A model generated the notes under the pieces. The model searched no databases. It was not told the DNA's origin and worked only from the letters and a program-made list of their open reading frames with translations. From the NCBI GenBank assembly GCA_933228895.1, contig OW121851.1, forward strand, positions 116,147,271 through 116,211,270: 64,000 nucleotides of DNA. The letters run 5' to 3'. This stretch comes from Platycnemis pennipes (lineage: Eukaryota; Arthropoda; Insecta; Odonata; Platycnemididae). Shown here one piece after another: positions 12,778 to 23,979 of this stretch (position 1 is its first letter; each line of letters starts with the position of its first letter). The position numbers and the translations under genes are program-made.

Positions 12778-12970
12778 GTGGCCCTGTGTGTAGAGGGGTA
12801 GGCTACAGACCGGATGGTCACAAATGCCCTTCCTAAAACCCTCACAATTTGATTGTATGTGTATCAGAACTTCGTAGGAAATCGCAGGTGGCTCAGGGAA
12901 AGGAAGACGCCAATGGCGTAGAACAGGGTGAGCTCTACCTATCAAACCAACCTTTGGATTGAATCAAAGA
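12778..12970 (+). mobile_element. SINE family A, decayed copy
   Basis: The 3' part (about 12925-12966, GGGTGAGCTCTACC followed by an ATCAAA, ACC and TTGAATCA pattern) matches the reverse complement of 23132-23180, the 3' body of the better preserved SINE there. The upstream tRNA-like half is too decayed to read box A and box B with confidence. The boundaries are approximate. Confidence 0.6.
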
Positions 12971-15900
12971 GTGTAGATAATTATGAAATGGGGTCGTTTA
13001 TCATATTTTTTTAAATGCCGGATCTGATAGAGGTTTTAAATGAAAAGACCAGTATTTTCCGTTTTTTGATCCGTCAATTATTTCTCTAGTTATAAGCGGC
13101 GAAAAACTGATGTTTTTAACCCTTTCGGAAAAGTGGGCGTGGTGCAACCTCTGACATCATTGACTTCGTCCAATCACAACTGAGCCTGAAAAGCTACTTC
13201 GCCCTATCGAAAAGTGGGGGACACAGCTGACCTACAACAGGAGCGATTGCGACAGGATCTGTTCGAGCAGAACTTCCGAGAACCCCCCTCCTCTCCCTTT
13301 CATTCCCCTAAAAGCAGTCAAGTACGGAAGGAAAATGACGTCAATGATATCAAAGCAGCTTCTTCGGTGGGCGTCACCTTTTGCTTATTTTAATTTTTGA
13401 TTTATTAGTGAATGGTTGCCGTTAGAAGATTATTTTTTTCACTAAAATTCGTTTTTCGTTTCCATCTAAAATTTTCGTGTACAAAATTGCGATTTCGGTT
13501 CCGAGTAAAACGCCCCCCATTCTCTACGCTCCTTGGTTGAACACTGAATGAGTATTTTTCTCTCTTATTGAACCATACACTTGATGAATGCAGAAAGTTA
13601 AATTTCATACCATAAGTCATGCACCCTCTCTCTCCTTAGGATTTCTTGGTAGCAACGAGTAGTATCTGTTCTGTCTCGCATCCCACTCTCGACTGCCATC
13701 TTAAAAACGCTTTTCTCAATAGACGTGAGTCATTAAAACCTTAACCTGATGGTATTAAGTAATACCGATCCCACTTTGTGAGTTTTGCTTATATCGCTAC
13801 TGTGTCATATCCCTTCCAATTTGCAGTGAGGTGCTCAGACGCAAACTGCATTTGCATCTTACCACTACATGCATCATTGTAAATTTGTTACGCTATAATC
13901 GTGTGATTCTTTAGTGTGAATATTTCCTCTTCAATGAGATTGGCGCTCGTCTCAAATTTATTCCAATCCAAACATCCTCTTCATTTCTTCCTCTTTGTCG
14001 CTAATATTATTTAATTGAATTTTTTATTTTGATTCATTTTAATGTATTTATTGCGCATGACCTTATCAACTTTTATTGGTTAATGGTAGCGGATAATTTC
14101 GGTGAGGACTTAACCAGTATTTTCTCATTAATTTGTACTCCACGCTAATAGTTTCTTTGTTATGATTAGGATTTCCTCAATTACCTTGAAGTAAATTCGT
14201 ACACAAGTATTTCGGATGTAGAAATATTTTTATGCATGATATTATTTTATCATCCTCATGAATACTGGAAAATGGACTTCTTAAGTCTTCTGAAACACAT
14301 TTATAAAGCGTTCCCATTCAAACATTTATTCAGTTCTGCCTTCGTTTTTTTCCTTTTCATTATTTGCCTCTGTTTGTCATATCACACTAGCACGTTCATT
14401 TGGTATTGTCTCCCGTTTTTGTGAGTTGCTAAAATATCTCTTACCTTCCTTTTCACCATAATTTTATTGCCACATTACATCGCCGGCTAAATAACTAGTA
14501 GGAATTTTATACAAAGGTATTTCCCTTCCTAATTGTATCATCCTGCTTAACAAATTCAATCAGTTTTTCGACGGCGAAATTGCGACGCGCTTGAATTAGT
14601 TGGGACGTCTCCTCCGAGATACCTCGTTCTAGATATGCGAGGACTGCCTGCCTCCAGTTATTTCTTTATTTCCCGTGAAAATATTAAAAAAAAGGACGCT
14701 CGCTGACCACTCTCCGGTGTTTTTTGTTTCGATATACAAAAGGGCCCGTAATTGAAATGTGGCCAGCAAGCAAACTAGAAAAAAATAACAAACTCCTCCT
14801 GTCTTTTCGCGTGGAGGGGATGGGGACCGTGGCGAGGACGGGAGGGGGTGGAGAGAGACGCCAAAAGGGTGGGGGAGGATGCGGGAGAGGGGTTGGGAGG
14901 GGCGGAGAGGGTGGACGAGCCAGATTGCGTTATGCAATAAATGCGTTATCGCATCCGATTCTTATTTTACTTTCCGGAATTCCTGTCGTTCTCCGCGTTT
15001 CACTTATTTTTCTTCTTTTTTTCAATATATCCATTTTCTCCTCAGATCGTAGATCAAAGACCGAATCTCCCCGTTCTCCATAGTATGAGTGTAGTTTGCC
15101 TTTCATTTGCTTCCGCGGTTACGCCGACCCTGAGGATGTGCCCTCTCTCCGGGAGATGCTCCTCCTTCGTCTATGTAATCCTCCACTCCAACCTACTCCG
15201 ACGTCCCCTGGTTCCCTTTCCTTGTCCATATCACTTGAATTCTCCTGATTCTCGGTTTCTTCCTCGCGTCTCATTCTCTTCCGCCCAAATCTGACCTCCG
15301 TACCTCCCGTCTACTGCCTATCCGAACCGAATTTGCATGTGTAATAAAAGCCCTCTGCTGACTTTTCCTCTGAGACGCATCATGTCTCCTACATTCTATT
15401 ATATTAATATGTACCATGATTTACGGAGTAATATATCTGAAACCTTTTCTTTTACCTTACCTTCTGCTTCATGACGTATGTTTCATAGTTTACTATTCGG
15501 TCCGTAAAAATATCCTAGGAAGAAGATTTTCGGGTGAAGTTGAATCATCCGCTTCTCCTAGCATCTATTGCGGTTTTACTTTCTACCTTTATCTAGTTTT
15601 AGACTATTAAATGGGAATGAAATATGGCCTGTATTGTTCCTTGTACCCATTATCGTATAGAATGATGTATTTCCTAGTGACTTTATATGATGAGGATCAG
15701 CGTAAACACTTCGTGTAAATATAATACGAAAAATGTGTTTGCGTTTTATCATTTGCCTTCTTTATCCCATTACCGCCGTAGATAAATGAGTGGTACATTT
15801 GTGTGCATTATAAATTGCTTCAGTTACCAGTGTTCACACATACCAATTGTCTTTGCCATTTTCCATGATCAAAATTCTCTCTCGGGGTTAATTCACTTAT

Positions 15901-17802
15901 CATCCTCTTTTGTAACTGTGTGAACTGGAGTTACATTGCATAAGTATTCGTTGGCTGTCATTGCTGAGGGCAGTGCCTGAATGTGAATCAAAGTTAATGG
16001 AAGTGAGTCAGTGGCGTCACGTGTGTAAAATCTTTGGGTGTTCACGCAGACCTGACAATAGATAAAAAATCCATTGTGTAAATAGTTCCTCAGTCAGTCA
16101 GTACGTTAATGGGAGCCCAGATAGCCTGCATTGAGTTGTCAATGTTGTAGAATATACCGATAGGGATACAATACGAAGTTAACACATGAAATTTAAAAAC
16201 TACCCACATAATATCGATGTAAAAAGTGGTGTTAGTATATATCCGTACATTCTCAGTACTAAAGTAAACTACAACACTCTTATTGGAACTCATCTACTCC
16301 TCATTTATAGAGCTTGTCAACGCCGCGGACTACGTGACACATGCTGCTATCTTTGATATTTGAGAAGAACTATTAGAGACGGCATTAGAAGAGGACGAGT
16401 GATACTGCGATCACACACTAGTTGTGCTCATATTCACCCTGTTAACAGAATTGCCCCTTGAAGCTCTAGCTATGCAATACGCCCAACTTAGTAGTTCACA
16501 ACAAGATTGTGCTCAGCGGGTTTGGCGCGTGATACAGATGGAAACAGAAAGTGAATCGGCACGCACAAATACGTTCTCAACGTACAAATATCGTGTTTTC
16601 ATCCCAGGATAACGTGTATATTTCAATTGTCTGGGATTACCGGGTGGTTCACGTACTCGTGTGATCCTTAAGACGGGACGCCTCTGAAGTGAGTTAATCC
16701 TATAATGTACCTGTATAGGAAAGTGACATTGACAAAAACATATATCCAGTGAGAAGATGGTTTCATGCAATTTAAAGAAAATAACTCAGAATTTTTAAAA
16801 CTCGTTTTACGAAGCTTTCATATGAGTGTTTCTAAAATTATTTCCCTAGAAATAAGCAAGAGGTAGAAGTGGTCATTTGTGAAGGTAACGCTTGATACTC
16901 GCCGTTTTTTTAATGCTTGTATTGGTTCTATTGGTGCTAAGATTATAACCATCCTCATTTGGCCGAATGCTTAGGGAATGTTAGCATACTCCAGAAGAAC
17001 CTTACAAAATTCAAAACGCATGCTTCTAGATCAATTATTTAGTATTTTGCGAGTGAATAGTAAATTTAACGCGTTCAAGTTTAATATCACCTATATAATC
17101 AAAGATATTTATGGATTCACCCGTGAGTATACAATCTAAGGTACTTCACGAGTGGTACTAATGTTAGCGATTGTGTTCTACATGACCTCGAGTCTCTTCA
17201 TGATTTTTAATTAAATGCTTAAATCGTTTATTACGTTGTTTTTGCCCACATTAATAGCATCTTTCATATCATTCCACGAGATTACCATGCGTATAATTTC
17301 ACCAGCAAAATTTTGGTCCTTGTACCCATGTTTTTTTTTAGGTCCTTGGGCACTAGCTATGAAAGATATCTTTTATTTTCCATTGTCATTGAGTTCTCGA
17401 TTCCACTTGTTGGTGTAGGGTAATAGCCAACCAGTTCCGTACGTGTCACACCAGCCTACCAAGACAAATCGTTTCGTCAGCGTGTCTTAGTATGAATATG
17501 TTCTTGATTTTTTTTACTTTGGAACTAATTGATTATTATTGAGGCATGGAAATCATGCTTTAGAATACTATTTTCTTTTTGCCTCTGCGTTAACATTTTG
17601 TTTGTCCCAAAGTATTCAATCATATTTTATGATTTTTTTCGTATTTTACTGAATTGAACAGAATTTAAAAGATCGACTTTTCCCTTATTGGATTATTTAA
17701 AATTCAAGTTTTTTACCCCTGAAGCATATGCCTATTAATTGTGGTGAAAAACAATGTATAATAAAACACGCTCTTCTGAAACTTTGTAGTGCTCTATCAC
17801 TA
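12971..17802. other. gene-free; promoter-like motif patch and a GC-rich island
   Basis: Nothing encodes a recognisable protein. Positions 13120-13375 carry GTGGGCGT twice, a CCAAT box and a TGACGTCA palindrome (see findings). Positions 14800-14930 are G-rich and 14960-15300 are C/T-rich. The open frames of 102-119 codons there are compositional. The rest, especially 15600-17800, is AT-rich without identifiable repeats. Confidence 0.55.
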
Positions 17803-17865
17803 AAATTTATTTTCAGGTGAGGCTTTTCCTGTGGTTTGTAAAATATTCCACCTGAAAATAAATTT
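17803..17865. repeat. perfect 17-bp hairpin
   Basis: Arms 17803-17819 and 17849-17865 are exact reverse complements, separated by 29 bp. The hairpin lies immediately outside the target-site duplication of the neighbouring SINE, so it predates or is independent of that insertion. Confidence 0.75.
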
Positions 17866-17880
17866 CAAAGCACACTTTAT

Positions 17881-18213
17881 GTTATGTTATTTAGGGGAGG
17901 CGACCGACAGGTGAAATCATTTGTGCCATGCAGGACAGGTGGGTAATTGGGTATTGGTAGGAGTTATCAGGGAACGGAGGAAGGGTGGAGGGAAACCCGG
18001 CGTCGACCTACTCCCTACTCTTAACGACAGGCGCCAAGGGGACCACGGCTTAACGTTCCATACGACAGACGGAGTACTAAACCCTCCATTTGGCACTCAA
18101 GTAGGGACCGGTTTGCCACTGAAAAATTCAAAAATCCGCCACTGCCGGGAATCGAAACCGGGCCCTCGGGATAGGATGTCATTACTCTAGCCACCACGCC
18201 AATCCTAACCCCA
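17881..18213 (-). mobile_element. SINE family B, nearly full length with target-site duplication
   Basis: A tRNA-derived head is read on the minus strand from about 18208. Box A is GTGGCTAGAGTAATG and box B is GGTTTCGATTCCC (RNA polymerase III internal promoter). A body follows with a run about TACTCCGTCTGTCG...TTAAGCCGTGGTCCCC, and a tail of ATAAC-type repeats at 17881-17892. GCACACTTTAT at 17870-17880 and GCACAATTTAT at 18214-18224 agree in 10 of 11 positions and bracket the element, so they are its probable target-site duplication. The body recurs at 22885, 30400, 55610 and 61425. It encodes nothing and would need a LINE for transposition. Confidence 0.85.
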
Positions 18214-18224
18214 GCACAATTTAT

Positions 18225-20203
18225 TTGAAATCTTATCTAAGAACCATTCGGTACTTGATTATCGAAGATCCATATCACCAGTGTCGAGAGGAATCAGTAA
18301 AATCTATCATATGCTCGAGAATCGAATTATAACAATATTATTCAGGACAGGCTTTCTAAATCATGTCAATTTCACTCTTGGGTGACATCTAAAACACTAT
18401 TGCAAATTTTTATAGGTAGTACTTAAGCTATTTATAAAATTATCTTAATTCTATTTTTTTTATTCCTTCGTACTTTTTGTCATTCAGTTGCCTTACGGAG
18501 TCCAGAATTCCTTCCTATTCAGCTGTGGCATGTCCTGTGATTTCATGCCCTCGAGGTGCTTTTCAGGGTACCTACTCCGAAGGTGTAGATAAAACGGTAA
18601 AAAATGCCCCAAATTCGGATATGGAGTGATTACTTATCATCACTCAGTTTAACGGTACCAGGAAAACTTTCGATAGTTTTCTCTGAGAAAAGATTCTTTT
18701 GCCCCGGTGCATCGCGGGATATTTTCTTGGAATTTTGGCTGGGGATCGCGGGGGATAACCCGACTGGAGCTGGAGAGAACAGGTGTGGAGGCGGCGGTGC
18801 GTGGTCGTCGCTTCCAGCGTGCGATTCTCTCGCTGGTCGCGTGACACGGCGCCGCGCCTCGCCGTGGGTGACCGTGCGTCCCTCCCTTCCCGAAATATTA
18901 TCCGCGCGACCCGCCCCGCCCCGTAATCCGGCGCCCGTTGAAATATGAATGTCCCTCCGTCCCTCCCCTAGCATACGAACCCCCGTGTTTTTTCTGCATT
19001 CTTTTGTCACATTGTTTCCCCTTGAAATACGGTTTTGAATGTTCCACGCGGTCTCTTTTTCCCGGAATACGACGGGTCCTTTCAGCGCCTTCGTCACCCC
19101 GATAAAAACAAGGAGAAAGCCGGGATAAAATGAAAATCCCGATTAAATGCCCCCCATCACGTGTTCTCATCATTCTGGATTTTTACCGCCTCTGATTTTA
19201 TGTGATGCCGTGCCGTCGTCCTTAGTCTGTAGCCCCCGGCTCTTGACGGGTATTTTATTTCCAGCATAAATTTCTATTTCGCTTGCCATTTTTTTCTTTC
19301 AGATTTTGTAACCAATATTTTATCTCTTTTAAAATTTTTATCAAAAATGCGTCTGTTATAAAAAGTTAGCTCCCTTTTTCACCGTTCTAGAAGTGAGTAA
19401 TTATCACACATGGTTAGAATAGGCCGTATATTTTGTATCCTGAAAGTTAAACACTGCAGAATTGGATATCACCGGTGAAGAAAATGAAGCAAGAAAATGG
19501 TACAATGTAGGAAAGTGTTTTCAAAGTTTGGCAGTTTATATAAGTTCACATGTCAACATGAGATACGAAAAGAGTAATTTGAGTTTGCAAATTAATGTAC
19601 TGACGATGACTTAAAAACTCCGCTAATGAAAGCAAGTGCCGTGCGCATTAATAAAAACCTGAATATTATTCGCCTAAGTTTGATTCGACTACTTCCTCCC
19701 GTGGAACCATTGATATCATTGAGCGAAGTTTCTAGGCATCAGACATTCAAGGTTTTTATGAACGTTAAATTGAATTTCTATGCTCAAATAGGTCAATCTT
19801 TGGTGCTTATCTGATATATAGATGCTTGTACCTCTTTTCGAGCGTCAGAAATTTCAGTATTTTCTTGATATTTTTATTCTAAAGCTTAATATCTTATTTC
19901 TGATCTGTTTGAGCAGTAACGAGTATATAATTGCTATAGCGCTGATGCTGTTTTTATATTAGTCGCGGGTTAAGTTTTAGAAGCAAATTAATATATATTT
20001 CACGTTTACTTTGTGTTATTACCATTACTGTTGAAGTGCCATGCTACAAATGGTTGTAGCATTGAATAATGGTGGAATTGGAGTATTTTCCAAAGGGGAC
20101 CACCACCATGGGGAAATGGCTCTTGCTGCTATTTAATTTGCGTCAACGCGTGTATATTATTCTCCTTTGCTCACATTTTAAACTTTTCATTCAGATTTTT
20201 CCT
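18225..20203. other. gene-free; GC-rich CpG-containing island
   Basis: About 18690-18960 is GC-rich with many CpG dinucleotides. It produces overlapping open frames on both strands (114 and 155 codons) without any recognisable domain. It is followed by AT-rich DNA from 19250 to 20200 with nothing identifiable. Confidence 0.55.
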
Positions 20204-20395
20204 CATCATCAGCATAGGTCAGAAATCCTGAGATTGATTTGACGCAGTTCTGCGCTGAATTCTTCTATCAGCTAATCTTCTCATATTTACATATTTCGAG
20301 TATTCAAAAGACTTCTCTTTTTCTCCCACGTCCTCGTTACCTACTCGGTTGATCCATTTAAACTTCATCATTCTTCTGTAGCACCGCAACCCACC
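20204..20395 (-). mobile_element. LINE 3' end, internally deleted
   Basis: On the minus strand the segment reads a YRRMMKFKWI block near 20390-20360, then after a deletion the NMRRLADRRIQ block and a TASNQSQDF-like C-terminus. It ends in GATGATGAG near 20204, the ATG-type tail of this LINE family. The GHxLRxDG region is missing between the two blocks. Confidence 0.7.
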
Positions 20396-22325
20396 AATTG
20401 TCGCTAGGTCCAGTCCTTGGGAACGTAGTAGTCAGCGCATTGTGTGCTCTTATGTTTCTGTTCCAGTGTAGCATGTAGACATATGGCAATGCCTTAGTTG
20501 AAATGCGTGACGCGTGCAATTTCGAATTTGGTCGCATGATGATAATTAATGCCATATGAATGAAAATTTGTCGAATAACTTCCCTAAGTTTAATTCATTC
20601 AAAAGTAATTAATCCACACGCCTTTTTTTGGTGTAACTACTAATGAGTTAATCAGATATACACAACAAAAGTTAACTAAATGGATATGCATGTGTTTTCT
20701 CTATGAAATTTCTCCTCCATAATTTCCATAATTGGATTATTCTATTACGGGATAGTGTTATGTATATCCTATAATATATTGGATTTTATAATGTAGGATA
20801 ATGAATGACACAGAACGGTTGTTGAAGAGTTTTTGACCCCTTTTTATATACTAATCAATTGATTGTGCAGTACATCATATATATCCTTTTATATTTGTGT
20901 GGCATATAAACCTTAGGGTACTGAACGCAACAATATCTGTAGCTTCGATAGTTCTTAAAGTATACTTCCTCTGCCTCCGTAAAGAAAGAGAGGAATCTCT
21001 GGAAATAGTATATCAAGTTTTATCTTGTTATGGAATAAGGGAGCACAGATTACCGCCTAACCTTTGTTTCTACTCTCCGACTCTCAGCTATGCATTATTA
21101 TACTAGCAGTGACCATGGGGAAGTCTGCCCAAAAATTGCTCTTTCCACCATCACTCTATCTTTATCCTAGGCATGAAGTATGAAAAATTTTATATTGAAT
21201 AGTGTAGTTGCACTTGTAGTGTTATAAGACCATATTTGTACTTGACTAGAATCATGGTCTCGTAATCGAGTGGTTCCCTAGTGAGGCTTTCTGAAACGTA
21301 TTGATGAAGATCACGCGCACAATGTAGGATGGTAGTGAACCAATAACCTCCCATCCCTCCGATGCGTATGTAGTGGTAAACATCTGCTCCCTCGCCGCTT
21401 GGCCTATTTTCTCAGTCTCGTTTTATTTTAGTAAACACGAGGCCGACTTGTTGCGAGTAGCAGAGGTTGCTCCGCCTTAGCACATCTCCCTCTCCTCGCC
21501 TTCCGCATCCACTTCCTTTGAAACGTACGTACCTGTCGTGTATGCCTTTGCTGCATATCCCCCGAATGCCTTTGAGGTCCGGCCGGATCTCATTCCCGTG
21601 TGCCTCCCCTTCAACCCCGTAGCCATCCCCAGCACTCCTTTAACCACGTTCCATCTCCCCTTTTCATCTTGTAGCAACCACTTCCGTGCTCAAACTGCTC
21701 TTTGGGACGTATCCACTACACGCTCTCTAGAGAGAGAGATCGAATGAATAGTTGAAGATGAATAACTTTCATTTATTTTACGCCGTTATCCTAGATACTT
21801 GGCGATGTCCCACTCTTCCCCCCCACCCTCCCCCCCCCCCTCTCTCTCTCTCTCTCTTTCAAAAGCTCCGCTTAACCACGAAACATTTTCCTCTCGAGCA
21901 GGAAGATGCTACGAGCCGGCCCTTGTAGCGGGTAGAAGAGGACGGAGGAGGGCTCTGATCTTTTCCTTTCCTCCTCCCCTCGTTTGTTTCCCTTGCCGCA
22001 GACCCCTACTCCCCCTCAGGCGTCCCCAGTGCTAAGCGCCTCTTCGTGTCTCCATACGCCGCCAAATCTCTCATCCCAAAGAAAATCCGCTTTACGTTAC
22101 GTCGCGGCCCACCTCGTCCACCAATGTTGAAACGACTCTGAAACTTTCTTTCCTTCGACTTGAAAGGCATAAGCAAATAGTCTGCCACAACTATTTACTA
22201 TCAGCTTTACTGGCGTTTTAGTGACCAGATCAAACAGTGATCTCTACTTCCGTCATTATTCGCGAAAAAAAAAACGTTTCGCGATACGTTAGCGCCTCGA
22301 AAAACTATTTCTTAAGTATGTTTCC
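20396..22325. other. gene-free; pyrimidine-rich island
   Basis: No gene is visible. From about 21470 to 22170 the plus strand is C/T-rich and includes a CT microsatellite at about 21838-21858. Open frames of 66-78 codons follow from composition. The first 1 kb is AT-rich. Confidence 0.55.
21838..21858. repeat. C-run and (CT)n microsatellite
   Basis: A short C homopolymer leads into about nine CT repeats. Confidence 0.8.
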
Positions 22326-22326
22326 A

Positions 22327-22342
22327 TCATCATCATCATCGA
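22327..22342. repeat. (CAT)n tract
   Basis: Five CAT/ATC units. This family of LINEs ends in ATG-type repeats on its coding strand, so this tract may be the displaced 3' tail of the minus-strand LINE at 22635-22860, separated from it by the foldback insertion. Confidence 0.55.
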
Positions 22343-22365
22343 TCAAAAACCCTTGGATTCATAAT

Positions 22366-22586
22366 TTGAGAATAAAAAATTATTACACTTTGTAATGGTC
22401 CACTAATAAGGTTTATTGTTACGACCCGGGTTTCATACACTTAGTGACATCTTCAGGTACACTTTATCTTACGCAGATATCTTTTCGTACTCTTAGTAAC
22501 CTCTTCGCTAAGTGTACGAAACACGGATCATAAAAATAAACCTTATTAGTGGACCATTACAAAGTGTAATATTTTTTTATTCTCAA
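22366..22586. mobile_element. foldback element with 79-bp arms and a hammerhead-like core
   Basis: Arms 22366-22444 and 22508-22586 are near-perfect reverse complements, with about 63 bp between. Read outward on the minus strand, the left arm carries CTGAAGA (22456-22450), a short CAC/GTG stem, GAAAC (22434-22430) and GGGTC (22427-22423). That is the order of conserved core elements in a hammerhead ribozyme. The right arm keeps GAAAC (22518-22522) but has lost the first core strand and has GGATC. Inverted terminal repeats with hammerhead motifs are described for Penelope-like retroelements. That assignment is an inference. No reading frame lies inside. Confidence 0.7.
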
Positions 22587-22634
22587 TTTCATCATGGAGA
22601 GGTTCCACATAGTAAGGCCTGAAGTCATTACCCC

Positions 22635-22860
22635 AGGAGCCCTAGGATTAATTTGACGCAGCCCTTCACTCGATTCTTCTATCGACCAACCTCTTCACAT
22701 TCACGTAATTCTTCTCTTTTACATTCTTTACAACTTACTCCATACATCATATACGGGACCTGCCTTTTCCATTCTTCCCGTTCCACTCTTCCGTCGGCGA
22801 CATTAAGCCATCGTATCTTAGCATATGGCATATTAAGTTGTCCTCTCTCCCCATATACTT
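22635..22860 (-). mobile_element. LINE 3' fragment, decayed
   Basis: In plus-strand view the sequence runs CCTAGGATTAATTTGACGCA and onward, the reverse complement of the same LINE C-terminal region found at 1566-1945 (compare CCTAGAATTGGTTTGACGCA there). On the minus strand one can follow counterparts of the LRxDG, G-R-x-x-x-Y and K-R-L blocks with several indels. The 5' truncation is near 22860. Confidence 0.75.
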
Positions 22861-22884
22861 ATCGTACGAAATTGAAAATTGAGG

Positions 22885-23124
22885 GATAGGAATGGTATGG
22901 TGGCTTGAGTACTGGCTTCTAATTCCGAGGTCCTACTTGAATGTTGTGTGGAGGGCACTTCACGTTCAGCACTCAGTTTACCGAATTTCAGCTCTCAGTC
23001 TGCTGGGATTGACTTGGTTCCCCATGGCCTGGTTCAGTGCAGGCTAATGCTGATGCCGTGTGTCTTTCTACCTCCATTACCTGAAAAATTCCTTCCCTAC
23101 TCAGTTATCTACATACCTGTACCT
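22885..23124 (+). mobile_element. SINE family B, decayed
   Basis: The head contains a box A-like GGTGGCTTGAGTACTGG near 22898, while box B is eroded. The body has GGTTCCCCATGGCCTGG and GCTAATGCTGATGCCG, matching the family body at 30570-30640 and the minus copy at 17881-18213. It ends against the minus-strand SINE A at about 23124. Confidence 0.7.
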
Positions 23125-23355
23125 ACTCAGTGATTCAACCCGAAGGTTCGTTTTGATAGGTGAGGGTAGAGCTCACCCCGGACTAAGCCACAGGCGTGTG
23201 AATTTCACAGATTCAGGGTAGGGGAGCCAGTTCCTCGTATCTCGCACTTCGAGGATTTTTCGTTCAGGGGCGTCCAAAGGCTTCACCCGGATTTGAACCC
23301 GGGACCCTTCGACCAGTAGGTAAGCGCTCTACCCGCTAGGTTACCACGCTCCTAT
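23125..23355 (-). mobile_element. SINE family A, well-preserved tRNA head
   Basis: On the minus strand the element starts near 23355 with a tRNA-like head. Box A region is CTAGCGGGTAGAGCGC and box B is GGGTTCAAATCC, in a good T-stem context (CCGGGTTCAAATCCGGG). A body follows whose last 50 bp is shared with 12925-12966. The D- and anticodon arms do not fold into a proper tRNA, so it is a SINE and not a tRNA gene. Confidence 0.8.
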
Positions 23356-23784
23356 GGGTGCACTATATTGGGGAAATGGCCATCGCTTTCTGTCGCATCC
23401 AACGAATATCTTTTTGATTTATAATTTAACGCCGAATTGATGATTTATGTGATTAAATACATGCTAATTTTTATGGTAAGCATTCCATTTTCCTCATTGT
23501 ATGATGAGAAAATAGGTTGCTTGAGAAATGCCATTTTTCTCGCAGAGATCAGTTAACGATTGATTGCTCTGCATAATGTTGTTTACAGAATCGCTTCCAG
23601 CAACGTTGGTGGTGGGGAAGATATTTATTTAAATGTGGAGGGTACATTAGGAATTTAGATACCAAATAGGACTTGGCCTTGTATAGCCTTATTGAATTTT
23701 TTTTTCATCCTGAAAAAGGGTGATTAGCAGGTTTGCGTTTGTGGACTTGCTGGATGTGTTGAAGGACTTTGGAAGCGATTAAAT
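23356..23784. other. short AT-rich spacer
   Basis: No gene and no recognisable repeat between two SINEs. Confidence 0.5.
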
Positions 23785-23979
23785 ACTAAAAATGATCGCC
23801 GTCCTCGGTTAAGTCCTCGCCTCCCATCCCGAAGGTCACGGGTTCGAGTCCCGCCTGGGTAAAAGTCAACTGTCCAGGGCATGGGTGTTTTTAAAAATGT
23901 GTTGTCCATATATATATTAAAATGATCGTAATTGGGGTTACCTGCGATCATATAGAATTATAATTATTATTATTATTAA
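23785..23979 (+). mobile_element. tRNA-derived SINE with (ATT)n tail
   Basis: The head has a box A-like CTCGGTTAAGTCC and a very good box B, GGGTTCGAGTCCC, at about 23839-23851, within a T-arm-like context. The body is short and ends in an ATT repeat at about 23957-23979. The body differs from SINE families A and B, so this is a third family. No target-site duplication could be identified by eye. Confidence 0.8.

Noticed and set aside
23285..23355. tRNA gene on the minus strand
   Set aside because: Box A, box B and T-arm are good, but the D- and anticodon arms do not fold and a SINE body follows.
23785..23860. tRNA gene (Leu/Ser-like)
   Set aside because: The acceptor stem does not close and an ATT-tailed SINE body follows.
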